A DNA stretch of 64,000 bases from Hypomesus transpacificus (lineage: Eukaryota > Chordata > Actinopteri > Osmeriformes > Osmeridae): positions 8,449,097-8,513,096 of the forward strand of contig NC_061063.1 in NCBI RefSeq assembly GCF_021917145.1. Direction: 5' to 3'. This document shows, one piece after another, positions 1 to 11,320 of the stretch (positions are counted from its first letter, which is position 1; the number at the start of each line of letters is the position of its first letter). Position numbers and translations under genes: made by a program. Below the pieces are notes generated by a model. It saw only the letters and a list, made by a program, of their open reading frames with translations. It ran no database searches and had not been told where the DNA came from.

Positions 1-147
1 ATGGGTTACTCCCCCCTGCCCCTTCACTCCTCCTCCTACCCAGGGATGCCCTCCCGCTACCCCCCCCAGCCGGCGCGGGGCGGGGGGGTCCTCTGCCAGC
101 TGCTGGACCCTCCGACAGACGACAGCTTCAGTGTGACCAGCTTGTAG
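1..147 (+). CDS. ahdc1: Probable AHDC1 (Gibbin) C-terminal exon, partial
   Basis: Frame 1 is open from the left edge to a TAG at 145-147 and gives 48 residues rich in Pro, Ser and Gly, ending DDSFSVTSL. The ATG at position 1 is probably internal, because the gene runs off the left edge. The assignment to AHDC1, an AT-hook nuclear protein, rests on two things. The low-complexity Pro/Ser/Gly composition with a conserved-looking C-terminus fits the family. In human 1p36.11 AHDC1 lies next to WASF2 in the same relative orientation, and wasf2 follows here on the same strand. The end T-S-L would also fit a class I PDZ ligand, which is inference. The identity cannot be proved from 48 residues. Confidence 0.5.
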   Translation: MGYSPLPLHSSSYPGMPSRYPPQPARGGGVLCQLLDPPTDDSFSVTSL

Positions 148-1381
148 CTGTGGCTCCAGGTGCAGTGCTGTTCATTCCTCTCACACACACTACTAATGAC
201 TCTCTCAGGGTCAGTTCGTACTGCACTTTCTATGAAATATGCACACGATGCAGTCTCATTATGGAACAGCTTACCTTTTTTGATGTCCTTTCTGATCCCA
301 GTGTTGAACTCTAAATTCTTAAACTAATAATAATGTTTCCATGACAACTGCTTGACCTTACTGATGAGACTCTCTTTGTTTTTTTTACACAGGTGCATTC
401 AATCTCAAGCTTTTACAGATTTGTAAACTTTTTTTTAAGTCTTTGTGAGAGACTTGGTGAAAGAGGAGAGTCTGCCAGTTTTGGACAGTCTAGCTTTAAT
501 GCTCCAGCAATGACAATCAAGAGCTCACAGCAACACACACACAGCAACACACACACAGCAACACACAAACAGGCACACATGCACACATACATGCAGGCAT
601 GTGGGCTTCCAGACCGTAGGCCACAATGTTGCAGTATAGTACAGGTTGTGCATTTGCATTGCATCCTGTACACATTCACGCACACACGCACACACACTAC
701 AAAAGCACGTATACGCTCAGCTGGAAAGAGGGAGTGGCCAGGAGGATCCTGTGGAGGGTTGACAGATGCTGATTGACATATGGACACAGAAGTATGGACA
801 TGACCCGCCCCTCAGAGTCTAGCTGTGCTGCTTGGAGGACTCCATTTCCCAGAAGGCTGTGTTTCATGGAACTTCACTGGTCATCTCCAGGGAAACAGAA
901 TGCTGGTGAATCTGGACTGCACCAACCTTTCTCCTCCTCCTCCCCCGATCTCCCGCTCTCCTGACCCTCTCTTCTATCTTCCACCTGTCCCCCTGTTTCT
1001 CCTCTCCACCCTGACCGACACAGAAACATCAAACCAACCCAATGCCCTCAATCCACTTAGTCTGCCCCCCACACCCCTTCCTACTCTCGGTCCTCATCCC
1101 CTCCCTCCTTCCCCCCTCGCTGTGTTGTGCCCTGTGAGAGGTGAGTACTTCCCAGTATCTGCTCTTGAAAAACCAGCATCTGTACATAGACTCCAACTCC
1201 AGCGTGGACGGTGGGCCTACAACCTCTCACCCCCTCCCAAACATGATATCAATGTTGCATTAACGTTCTGCCATGGTTTTATGCTCCGGAGGGAAAGAAT
1301 GAAGCATGGAGACCCGACATCCTGTGTTTCGCTGTTTAAACTATAAAAGGAAAAAGACACATTTGGCGACCCCCAAAGAGA

Positions 1382-1771
1382 TGTGTGTGTGTGTGTGTGT
1401 GTGCGTGTGCATCAATGTGTGTGTACGTGTGTGTGTGTGTCAGGGGTCAAAGTGGGCGGAGCTCTGATATTTAAGCTGAGGTGGGGCTTCTCTTCCTCTC
1501 TTCACTCTATCTCTTCTTTTTTCTGTTGTCTTGTGTTGTTTGGTGAGTTTTGTGATGAAAAGTTGTATATCTGTCTGTTACATATCATGTATCTGAGGTG
1601 CAAATATTTAAATACACATTCTGTTCTGGCCATTGTTAACCTGGTCTGGTCTACTGCTACTTTAAGGGAGCCCTTTGTGTATGTGTGTGTGTGTGCCCGT
1701 GTGTGTGTGTGTGCCCGTGTGTGTGTGTGCCTGTGTGTGTGGGTGTATGTGTGGGTGTGTGTGTGTGTGTG
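1382..1771. repeat. Two (GT)n microsatellites
   Basis: Imperfect GT dinucleotide runs lie at 1382-1442 and 1676-1771, the second interrupted by GCCC. They give meaningless Val/Cys-rich frames on one strand and His/Thr-rich frames on the other. Confidence 0.9.
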
Positions 1772-1944
1772 TTTAGCTTGGTATTCAGCTCCATGCTGTG
1801 GTGAGCTAAAGGAGTTCAGATAGGGACATGACTGGGAGGTTGGTAGGGAGGGGAGGAGGGAGGGATATGGGAAGAATGGAATAAAACGGTCCAGACTTGA
1901 AGATTGGAAAGGGAGGAATACAGCAACAACAACAAAAAGACAAG

Positions 1945-1950
1945 AATAAA
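1945..1950 (+). terminator. Candidate poly(A) signal (ahdc1-like)
   Basis: An AATAAA hexamer lies 1.8 kb after the stop codon, with another at 1880-1885. Assignment to the upstream gene is by position only. Confidence 0.3.
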
Positions 1951-2653
1951 GTATTAAATGAAAAACAAACAAAAAAAAACGAAAAACACATTTACCTCCT
2001 AAAATGGAAAGGCATAAACACAAGCATCTGATTGGGCTGCTGTTTCTGCGACGCGTTGGAAGTCCAGGTGAAGAATCACAAGGCCATTCCTTCTGCCGTC
2101 TGTCGTCTTTCTAGATATCTGCAGCATGTGTGTGCAGCTGGAAAGACTGCAATGTTCTTTCACTACTTTTATATCTTAAGTAGTTTGTCAACAGGCTGAC
2201 TAAATAGGCTCAGGCGAAACAATGTTTACTGTGACATTCCACGGGTGGCTGCGCTCGATAAGACAGGATCTGGTAACAAAGAGTTCCAAATTCGTTAATT
2301 ATTATTAATGTGATTAAAACTAGATAAGCACAGACATCTTTTTTCAAATGAAGCAATTATAAAATGTTTAACTGGATCCCACATTAACCTGCTTTAAAGA
2401 TTAACTGACAGAAAAGTAAGACAAATTGTGTCAATAAGGCCACGGCCGGACTGGCTAAGGAATGCGCTGCGTCACCGCTTTCTGCAAGAACAGAGAGAGA
2501 GAGAGCGAGAGGCTAAAGGGAGGGTGTCCAGCTGTTAACTTATTATTTTCAGAAAGTAGCTTCACCCGAGTCTCCCAAGTAGTCAGTTGACTCTCACGGG
2601 ACACCACACTGGAGGCAGGGGCGAGAGATGATCCTCAGTGCAACCAAGGAGGC

Positions 2654-4493
2654 ATGCCAGCCGGTGTGCGGCGCGTGCTCTATCGCGCGGGATTATTTTT
2701 AATCCCGCCGTTTCTGCTTGCTCTTCAATTTTTGGTCGGGCTCAGTTTGCAGAAAATCCAACAAGCTAGATACCTAGGGGATGAGGACAGGATCACCTTC
2801 TCTGTTATAAGTATCGAACCGGTGAGGAGCACGCGCAACCTGGGAGTCATACTAGTCGGACCGGAGTTGCTAGAAGAAGACGAGGAGGAAAGGGGAGAGC
2901 GCGGGTACGAGGAGGAGAATGAGATGCCAACGCGCGAGGTAAGAGTTTTCAGAGTGCCCAAAGTTCAAGATTCAAGAGCCATTGGGACACACACACACAG
3001 ACACACACAGGACACAGGTGAGCTCTTGCTGACCCAGTGTTTGAGTTCCTTCAGCATGGTTCATGTGTCTCTCTCTCTTTCCTACCCTTTTGACCCCATC
3101 TCTCTGCATTACCCCTAGGTGGCCCGAGGCTAGAGAGTTGTCAGCTGTGAATGTCTCCTCCACTGTTTTCCTACTCTCCTCTGGGTTCTACTGCCTAGCA
3201 CACCCTGTATCACCATCCTAGCCTTGTCTCCTTGGCTCACCTCTTTGATGTACACCGCTCTCTCTCTCTCGGTCTCTCCCTGTGTCTCTCTCGCTTTCTC
3301 TCTCACTCTTTCACTCACCCTTTCTTTTTTTCCTTTTCTCTTTGTCTCTTCAACCCCCCCCCCCCCCCCCCCCCCCCCCCCACCACACACACACTCTCTC
3401 CCAGCTTTAGGCTCTGAAGTGTTGTGAGTCATCAACTCCCCCCGCCCTTTCAGGGTTGCCATGGTGATCACAGGGGTCTATAGGTGTCGCAGGGAGTGAG
3501 GGTGTGTGTGTGTGTGTACATAGGTCTGTATGTGTGTGTGTCAGCAGCAGGGCATGGTTCAAAGTCTGTGACCTGTGTATATCTATAATAACAGGGGAGC
3601 AACTCTCTCTCTTACTCAAACCTCCCACCCCCCCCCCCTCCCTCCCACCCCACCCCCCTCCCTCCCACACCCCCCCCCCCCTCCCTCCCACACCCCCCCC
3701 CCTCCACACACACACACACACACACACATTCTTGTCATTCTTCTGCATTATTTATGCCTTTATCTGACCTCCACTCCCACCCAAAACTCCAAGATGCCAT
3801 ACAGCAGACAGTTTAAGCATACCTGTATAGGTACCTATGTTGCAGTGATAGATAAGGTGATTTATTAAATCCCCAATTATGTTGTGTGTGTGTGTGTGTG
3901 TCAGGATGCAGGTGAAGGGGCAGAGCTCCAACCATGGTCAGTAGGGAAGCCCTCCTTCATAGATGAGGTTGATCGCATCGTCACATACATTACAACACCT
4001 CAGGTAGTGTAAAACACTACTAACCAAATGCCTGTGTTGCTCACTAAACCACACTTGACCATTGTAAGTTTGTTACATAAAAAATGAGGACATGTGTACA
4101 TGACTTTGCCATCTGACTTAATTCAGCATAACCAACCTCCGTTGATACGTGACTAACCCCCTTCTCCGTTCCTCTCAAAGGTGAACTGTCCTCGGATGGT
4201 GTTCCCAGGAAAGTCCCCGGCTTCACAGGCCCCCAGACAACCATGGATTCTGTGTTCAGACAGTCGAGGCCTTCCAAAAGGAAATCCTGCCTGCGTAGCA
4301 TACTCCTTCAGGTGTGTGTGCGTGAGTGCGTGTTTTTAGGTGTGTGTGTGTGTTTAGGTGTGTGTATGTGTTTTTTCCACTGGCAGTGATGAAATACATG
4401 CTAACAATGCAATGAATAATTACTCATGCATACAATAATCTCCACACCCTCTCTCTGCACATCCCTCTCTCTCTCTCTCTCTCACTCTCACTC

Positions 4494-4531
<38 letters not shown>

Positions 4532-5462
4532 TCTCTCTCTCTCTCCTTCTCTCTCCTTCTCTCTTTCTCTCTCTCTCTCTCCCTCTCTCTCTACAGCATG
4601 GATGGGAATGATGCTGAGTTCCTGGAGACTGTGTTAGGAGCTGGATGTGAGGTTCACCGGTTCGACCCCAGTCTGACCACATCAGGCAGTTTCCATAGCG
4701 ACACGTTGGAGGGTGACCGAAGTGACAGGGGTGTAATCCAGCACCACCGGGCGTGGCTTGACTGGCGAAGTCCAAGGGGGCGTAGACAGAAGAAGAGGGG
4801 CATCCTGGGTAGTGGGTCTCGAACACTGGCGGATATCATGAAAGCCCTCGGACATCAAATGGTAAACTGCACACACAGACGCGCGCGCACACACACATCG
4901 TACAAGACGGACACACAAGAGCACACACAGGTACCACTGTAACACATGAAGTATAACGCTGCATATATACAGACACACAAAGCATACTTACTTGTATGTT
5001 CCCATGGCAACAGGGCTCCGATCCATTCAAGAATGCCATGGCAACAGTGAGTCAGTAAATTGGTCACAGCTGCAGTTACATGCTCTAGCCACAAGAGGGA
5101 AGCTAAAAAAAAAAAATGGACAGAGTTCATATGGCTCTTTTTGACAAGTTCAGGTAGAACATCCCATAATGTATCTCACAGTCATCATGCATCATGTCAG
5201 ACTGCAGCCTCTCTAGTCTATTCATTGTGTTTAGGTCCACTTCCTGTACGCTGACCTGCTCAGTGCGGAGTGGCGTGTTTTGCAAAACTGGGCGGAGCTC
5301 GGAACCCTCCAGAGCATTCGCCACTTGGTTGTCACGGGGTTCGAGGTGGGAGGGACCGACGCGGAGGTGGTCCGTTACTGGTTCAGCGTTCTACAGGAGC
5401 GCTCCACGTGGCAGGATTCCGTCTGGTGCACAGTTTTCCCGGGGAGGGAGACAAAATCCTGA
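2654..5462 (+). CDS. mettl24-like: METTL24-like putative methyltransferase, C-terminus frameshifted
   Basis: Five coding exons: 2654-2938, 3905-4003, 4181-4311, 4597-4861 and 5235-5462. All internal phases agree, giving 335 aa to the first stop. Residues about 12-30 form a hydrophobic segment, either a signal anchor or a signal peptide. An acidic stretch follows, and then the METTL24 / Methyltransf_21-like core with WILCSD, the SAM-pocket-like GAGCEVHRFDPS and the C-terminal FEVGGTDAEVVRYWFSVLQ. METTL24 is itself a predicted enzyme with no well-established substrate. Two oddities stand out. Compared with remembered METTL24, about seven residues are missing just before GFEVGGTD. The conserved C-terminal YTLSWVN lies downstream in another frame (stop at 5537-5539), as if one base were lost near 5430-5445. 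The gene sits between ahdc1 and wasf2, where human has no such gene. It may be a diverging paralogue or an early pseudogene. Confidence 0.75.
3354..3381. repeat. Poly-C tract (28 bp)
   Basis: Twenty-eight consecutive C lie in intron 1 of the mettl24-like gene, followed by a CA run. A second C-rich and (CA)n block lies at about 3625-3728 in the same intron. Such tracts are prone to length errors in assemblies. Confidence 0.9.
4464..4594. repeat. (CT)n tract forming a polypyrimidine tract
   Basis: About 130 bp of CT-rich repeat run straight into the acceptor CTACAG of mettl24-like exon 4 (exon starts at 4597). The microsatellite therefore serves as the polypyrimidine tract. Confidence 0.85.
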
Positions 5463-6419
5463 AACAAAAAGTAACAAACGCACATAACTCCTACACTCTC
5501 AGCTGGGTCAACAGGAGACTTCTACACTCTGGGACATAAACATATCAGTGAAGGGCCGGTAGTGGGCGTGGAATGTCTTGCTTCATGTGTGAATAGTCTT
5601 GCTTCATGTCACCCTTTGGTGGAAAACAGTATAATCACACATTCCTTCTGATCCCAGGACAATGTCGTTGCTCCGGTTTTTCCATGAATTAATTTCTGTT
5701 TTAGAAAAGAAGTGTTGGTCTAGCTTCACTCCTATCCTTGTCCTCCTGACCATTTATTTGTACCATTATTTCAGAACCTAGGTTTCCAAATAATTTATTT
5801 CAGGACTAACCTTGCTCATTTGGCAGCTTTAGGTGAATCAAAGGTTGAATTTTGAAACTGTTTCACAATCCTCATGTCTTCAGCTGTAAAGCACACCTTG
5901 GTAATCCTACAGAAACACATGGACGATTGATGCAAAGCTGCTTTGTCAGTTAATTTTGATTTAATTTGACTTAAATGTGAAATGTTGGTTATATATTAAA
6001 CCATATTGTTGAGTTTATTGTAGCATTCCTTATGTGTGGAAACAACTGTTATAACCACCTATGAATATCTGGGACTTCTACAATGTAACTGCCTTTTATA
6101 TGTCAATACTGTTTAATGTGTGTGCAATAAAACGTTTTTAAACCAAGAGATAATAATTTAAGCGTCAAACTTTTTCATGGCCTGGGATCAAAGCTGGTAT
6201 GCTGTCACTGATCCCCAAAAATTATATTTTATTCAATAGACTAAAGTATTTGAACTAGATGCGCCTAATCTAGCTGTGTAATGCCAGTCATATTTAGGAT
6301 GCGTTCAAACCCGCTTTGTGGCGCGTGGAATGTGTGATTTTTGCCCACCCAACGTTGCATAATCTGGTACGTAAACTACGGACAGATGTTAATGACCATG
6401 CAGGGTGGAGTTACGTGCT
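5463..6419. other. 3'UTR of mettl24-like gene and intergenic DNA
   Basis: The first 77 bases hold the out-of-frame continuation of the mettl24-like C-terminus. The rest is AT-rich and without coding signal. AATAAA at 6126-6131 is the likely end of the transcript. Confidence 0.55.
6126..6131 (+). terminator. Poly(A) signal, mettl24-like gene
   Basis: An AATAAA hexamer within GCAATAAAACG, about 660 bp after the in-frame stop and in AT-rich 3'UTR-like sequence. Confidence 0.55.
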
Positions 6420-6658
6420 TTACGTCTAAATACCAGTGTCCTCTCTTTCAGATGTGAACTGACGTGACGATAAGCCAATAGACGTATTGAATGCAAAAGC
6501 CTCGACCAATCAGAAGTTAACCAACTGGAACTTGTCAGCGTTCTGCCCAGACACTCCGTTTACAGTAATTGCTCTGTTTCTATACGGAGTCTTCGAAAAC
6601 TAGAGACAACATAACAACGAAACTGGATTAACGGACGGTTGTCTTGACAGTTGTGACG
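6420..6658 (+). promoter_or_regulatory. wasf2: Putative wasf2 promoter and noncoding first exon
   Basis: CCAAT boxes lie at 6475-6479 and 6506-6510, with a CRE half-like TGACGTGACG just upstream. A good splice donor, GACG|GTAGGT, follows at 6658/6659. The wasf2 ATG lies just inside an exon that starts after an acceptor at about 7869, so the gene needs an upstream noncoding exon, and this stretch fits. No TATA box is seen. The transcription start is not determined. Confidence 0.4.
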
Positions 6659-7869
6659 GTAGGTTAATCAATTTCAATCTGTGTGTTTTTATTTCTAGTC
6701 TTGGACTACTATATTTTTATCCGCCCGATTTTCAGCTAAAGGAGAGGCGCCTTTATCTCACTTCCTGTTCTTGCTGATATGACAAGGCCCTGAGCCGAAG
6801 TTTCATGTCAGCCAGTGTTACTCGAAATGTGTTGAAAATGTAAACTACTTTAGCCACATTAGTTTCAAAAAGATATTTAGATAAATTCACCATGACCTGC
6901 TCTTTAAGAGAATGTGAGAAAGCATCCACAACACAACAAGCGCCACTACAAACATTGTTCTCAGTCTTTTGCTTAATCTACTAGTTAACCTACTCTTTCA
7001 AAACAATGTAGGCAATATAATAAAATGAAGCGAAGCGTCGTGGTTCACTGACTTTGGTATGCATTTTAGTGACATTTCTGGAGGAGTTTACAACGTACAA
7101 TTTCTAAAAAATCCACTCATCTAAGTACTCTGTGCCCTAATGCTCGTCAAAGACTTGGATTTCATGTTGATCAAGTCTGCAAGGCAGATGCATAATCTTT
7201 TTAGCGCTCATGGTAATGGGAATCGGATCAATAGACACTTTTTGTTTTCTGAAAGAGATCATTATCCAGCCACTACGCCTATGTGCTAAAGTTGGAATGG
7301 GAGTTTTCCTTGAGGCGCCCTCCTCTGGCTGCGGAACGCCACCAACGGCTGGAAATAGGAAGTCGGTCTGGTCGGGGGGGTCGTTTCCGATACCTACAAA
7401 CCTTTTCTTTAAAGTCCTCAAAGTAGTAATAATGAGTCTAAATTGGTCTAGCATCAGTAAAGATATGACATTTTTCTATATTTACTTCTCATTCACACTA
7501 ACTCATTGACGTGAGGGGACGTTGGTCTAAGGGTAATGGACCTGGATCTAGCTTCTGGTTTTGGTTCTGCTTTAGCTTAGTCTGTCCTTGTGTTTTTCAA
7601 GTCTGTCTGTCTGGGTGCGACATCAAGGCAGTTGCCTGTAACACTCAATGTCTTCCGAATTAGAGGCTAGAACCGTGGAATTTCAGTGGCGTGGAACATA
7701 AAGGAGTCTGCAATACATGTTTATATCATCAAGACACGTTTATTATAGTCCATGTTCCGAAAAAATAACCACTTTCTTGAAGTGGTTACATTCAGTGCCA
7801 CCGTCACGTTTGCCTATTATGGTGGGTGTTCAACGTGTCTCCAACTCCCCTCCCCCCCCCTCCCACAGG
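6659..7869 (+). other. Probable wasf2 intron 1
   Basis: No coding feature is recognised. The stretch is bounded by the donor GTAGGT at 6659 and the acceptor CCCACAG at about 7863-7869. An AT-rich segment at 6840-7140 and short open frames of no known similarity are all that is visible. Confidence 0.4.
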
Positions 7870-7899
7870 GACACTTCCCCAGTCCCCTCCTGTCCCATC

Positions 7900-8034
7900 A
7901 TGCCTCTGGTGACGAGGAACATCGAGCCGCGTCACGTGTGTCGCCAGACTCTCCCCAACACCATCCGCAGTGAGCTGGAATGTGTGACCAACATCAGCCT
8001 TGCCAACATCATCCGACAGCTCGGCAGTCTTAGT

Positions 8035-8091
<57 letters not shown>

Positions 8092-11000
8092 ATGGGATGA
8101 TTCTCTGTTGCCATGTGTGGTGTGCTGTTTGTTAGAGTGTATACCTACTGTAAGTCACGCTGGATAAGAACGTCTGCTAAATGACTAAATGTATTGGTTC
8201 GCCTGTAGGTATAATCCGTGTTTGAATGTTTAGGTAAATATGCAGAGGACGTGTTTGGCGAGTTGTTTGTCCAGGCCGGGGCGTTCGCCCTCAGAGTCAA
8301 CACGCTGGGGGAGAGGGTGGACCGCCTGCAGGTTAAAGTCACACAGCTGGACCCAAAAGAGGAAGAGGGTGAGCCACACACACACACACACACAGATCGT
8401 TATTACTAACAGCAGAATCCAGCCATAACTGATAAACAGATGGTAAGCGAGGCAATATGCATTGAATCTTTCTTTAGTCGTGCTGGTGTACATCAATATC
8501 CTGGAGGTCTGACTCTCTCTGTGTGTCTGTCTCTCTCTCCCCCTCTCTCTCTCCTGTGTATCTCTCTCTCTATGTCTCTCTCTCCTGTGTCTCTCTGTCT
8601 GCCTCTCTGTGTCTCTCTTTCTCTGTGTCTCTCTCCTGTGTTTCTCTCTCTGTGTGTGTCTCTCTCTGTGTCTCTCTCCCTGTGTCTCTCTCTCTCTCTG
8701 TGTCTCTCTCCTGTGTCTCTCTCTCTGTGTGTCTCTCTCTCTGTCTCTCTCCTGTGTCTCTCTGTCTGCCTCTCCCGGTGTGTCTCTCTCTCTGTGTCTC
8801 TCTCCTGTGTCTCTCTCTCTCTCCTCTGTGTCTCTCTCTCTCTGTGTCTCTCTCCCGTGTCTCTCTCTCTCTGTGTGTGTCTCTCCCTCCCTCTGTCTCC
8901 AGTGTCCCTGCAGGCCATCACCACCAGGAAGGCCTTCCGCAGTAACCTCATGCAGGACCAGCAGCTGTTCATCAGGACGTCCCTGCCCATGCCCATACAG
9001 GAAACCTACCTGACCTGCAACGAGCCCCCGCCTCTCAACATACTCAGCCAGTACAGGTAAGAACACGCACACATACTTCACACACACACACACTCTCTCT
9101 GAACACATACTGTTTAGTCTGTACACTCACTCACTCTGTGAGCACACACCGACACACTGTCTGTACATTCACGCTGTCCGTCTCTGAACACACACACACT
9201 CTGCATACACCCATTCTTTGAACACATAAAAAACACACACACACACTCTCCTTGAACACACACGCAGCCTCTCTGATGTGGTGAATGTCCCTCACAGAGA
9301 CGATGGGAAGGAGGCTCTGAAGTTCTACACAGACTCCTCCTACTTCTTCGAACTGTGGAAGGAGAAGATGCTGCAGGACACCAAAGACATCATGAAGGAG
9401 AGACGCAAGCACAGGGTAACACACACCCACACACACAAACACACACACAAACACAGAGGACCTCGGGTGACTCTCTTGCTGTCAAACACTCGTGTCTGTC
9501 TGCCCGTCCATCCCTGAGCAGAAGGAGAAGAAGGACAATCTGAACCCCCGGACCCTGAACCCTCGGAAGATCAAAACCAGGAAGGATGAGTGGGAACGCC
9601 GCAAGATGGGGGAGGAGTTTGTGGTGCCTAAACACGACCTGGGGTGAGTGGATGAAAAGAGAAACATGCAGAGGGAAAGGGAGCTCTAGAACTGGGCAGG
9701 AAAGGGATATAACTTGGGTGTCCTGGGATGTGTTTTAATTCCCTGTGTGTAGGAACTCTCAGGAGGGCCTGAACGGCAGTATAGGGTCTGGAGAGGACTT
9801 TAATTCTGACTGTCTGGAAATGAGCACAGGCTCCTACGCCTTCGAGCCAGGCTCCCCCCTCCCCCCCCCTGCTCCGGACGACTTCCTGCCCCCCCCACCA
9901 CCCGACATAGGGTAAGGACACCCGGTCTAGATCGCTCGATCTACACCTGTGAAGACGTTCTTGAGTTGGCGTGAGTTTGCAGTCTCCTGAGTCAGGGTTT
10001 CTGTTGTTGACCTGAACGACTCTCATTGGCAGGCATTCTGACGGAGCGTCAACCCAGAAGCGTGGAAGCTTGCTAAGCCCCACCCACCCACCGCCGGCCC
10101 CTCCCATGGCATCGTCTCTTGCTGGCTCCCGGCCCAACCTCGCCCCACCCCCTGCCCCTCCTCCTCCACCTCCCTCTGGCTTCGGAGACCCGCCCCCTCC
10201 TCCTTTCTTTGACTCCCCTCCCTCCCCCCCTCCCATCTCCTCTTCCTACCCCTCCCCCCCTGCCCCTCCACCCCTTCCCTCCATGGGCTCACCCCCTCCT
10301 CCCCCCTCTCTGCCCCAAGGGGGTGGCCCCCCACCTCCACCTCCTCCCCCGCCCCCCCCAGGTCCCCCTCCTCCCTCTTCAGGGCCCCCTGCACCCACTC
10401 CTGCCTCCATTAGCCCTGCCGCCCCTAAAGCCCAGGCAGAGGAGCCTGAAGGCGGTCGCAGTGACCTGCTCCAGGCCATCCGACAAGGTAGGAGTCACTC
10501 GCCGTGAAAGGCAAAGCCATGGATGGACAGCACGCATATATATATGAACCCACTACAGTTAACTAGCATGTTAGCAGTTATAGAGGGTAATATCAGTAGC
10601 TCCTCCACACATGTTTATGACTGGGATGTGGACACTCTTCCGTGTTCCATGTCTGGGTGTGTGTGAGTCAGTCTGCGGAGTTCCTCTGACAGTGAACACT
10701 GTAACATTTACATTTATGCATTTAGACGACGTTTTTATCCAAAGTGACTTCCGAAAGAGAGCTTGACAAAAGGGCATAGGTCACTGATTATAACAACGAC
10801 ATAGCCCCAAACATTGCGGGTAACCAAAACATGAAGCATACATTGTGAAAACTAAATAATTCCCAAAGGGAAGAACCATAAGAGCATGTAGTTAAACAAG
10901 ATACAATTAAACAACATGAACCTCGAAAAGTGCAAGGGTGTACCTTCGGAAAAAAGCAAGACAAACAAAAATGGATTACACAGCAAGTACAATAGTTTTA

Positions 11001-11320
11001 AGTTAGTTACAACTAACCAACAAGAGCAACAAGTTCCTCTGACAGTGAACCCTGTAACGCACGCAAGCGTACACGCACTGACACACACTGACACACACAC
11101 ACTGACACACATACACACACACAGCCAGTAACTCGCCCTCGCCGTCTCTCCCTCAGGCTTCAACCTCCGTAAGGTGGAGGAGCAGCGTGAGCAGGAGAAG
11201 AGAGGCGATAACGACGGGGGGAACGACGTGGCAGCCATCTTGTCCCGCCGCATCGCCGTGGAGTGCAGCGACAGCGAGGACGACTCCTCGGAGTTCGACG
11301 ATGACGAGTGGTCCGAGTAA
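7900..11320 (+). CDS. wasf2: WASF2 / WAVE2 actin-nucleation-promoting factor
   Basis: Eight coding exons: 7900-8032, 8234-8368, 8903-9056, 9298-9415, 9522-9643, 9753-9911, 10033-10487 and 11157-11320, giving 479 aa (human WASF2 is 498). The N-terminal SCAR/WAVE homology domain starts [12 protein letters not shown] and includes [12 protein letters not shown] and [19 protein letters not shown] basic region follows (RKHRKEKKD, then [11 protein letters not shown]). Exon 7 encodes a long polyproline segment, the usual site for profilin and SH3 partners. The C-terminus is a WH2 helix ([20 protein letters not shown]) with central and acidic motifs ending DDDEWSE, which bind actin and Arp2/3. WAVE2 acts in the Rac-controlled WAVE regulatory complex at lamellipodia. 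The start has A at -3. The gene is intact. WASF1 and WASF3 are the alternatives; gene order with gpr3 and cd164l2 favours WASF2. Confidence 0.95.
8037..8088. repeat. (GT)26 starting at a splice donor
   Basis: A pure GT run begins four bases into the wasf2 intron after coding exon 1 (donor A|GTAAGT at 8032/8033), so donor and microsatellite are contiguous. Confidence 0.9.
8146..8193 (+). mobile_element. SINE tail fragment
   Basis: A short fragment reads GGATAAGAACGTCTGCTAAA followed by TGACTAAATG. This is the same tail as the full-length tRNA-derived SINE at 35666-35868. No head is present. It lies in a wasf2 intron. Confidence 0.6.
8514..8900. repeat. TCTCTG/TCTC-rich simple-repeat block
   Basis: About 390 bp of interspersed TCTC and TGTG motifs run up to the acceptor of wasf2 coding exon 3 (exon starts 8903). 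The block is open in several frames on both strands but has no protein-like composition. Confidence 0.9.
10679..11058 (-). mobile_element. SINE-like interspersed element, copy A, with 27-bp flanking repeats
   Basis: About 325 bp at 10706-11031 recur, in the opposite orientation, at about 23691-23988 and in part at about 27563-27753. One end carries the tail CATTTATGCATTTAGACGAC (reverse of the GCGTCTGCTAAATG type). The element is flanked by 27-bp direct repeats, 10679-10705 and 11032-11058, with one mismatch. This looks like a target-site duplication. It lies in the last wasf2 intron. No tRNA-like head and no open frame are visible. Confidence 0.7.

Larger units (their letters stand above)
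148..2653. other. 3'UTR of ahdc1-like gene and intergenic DNA
   Basis: No coding exon is recognisable. The reading frames here are C/T-rich or sit on (GT)n tracts. Two GT-rich microsatellites lie at about 1382-1442 and 1676-1771. AATAAA motifs at 1880-1885 and 1945-1950 could end the upstream transcript. The stretch at 2470-2650, directly before the next ATG, is the probable 5'UTR of the mettl24-like gene. Confidence 0.5.

Noticed and set aside
825-1346. 173-codon Pro/Leu/Ser-rich open frame after the ahdc1-like stop
   Set aside because: It lies in 3'UTR sequence with C/T-rich composition, no splice signals and no recognised domain.
8230-9126. 298-codon Arg/Glu/Thr-rich open frame antisense to wasf2
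   Set aside because: It is a translation of the TCTC/TGTG repeat block and of wasf2 exons in reverse.
10023-10394. Gly-rich open frame on the minus strand
   Set aside because: It is the reverse complement of the polyproline exon of wasf2.
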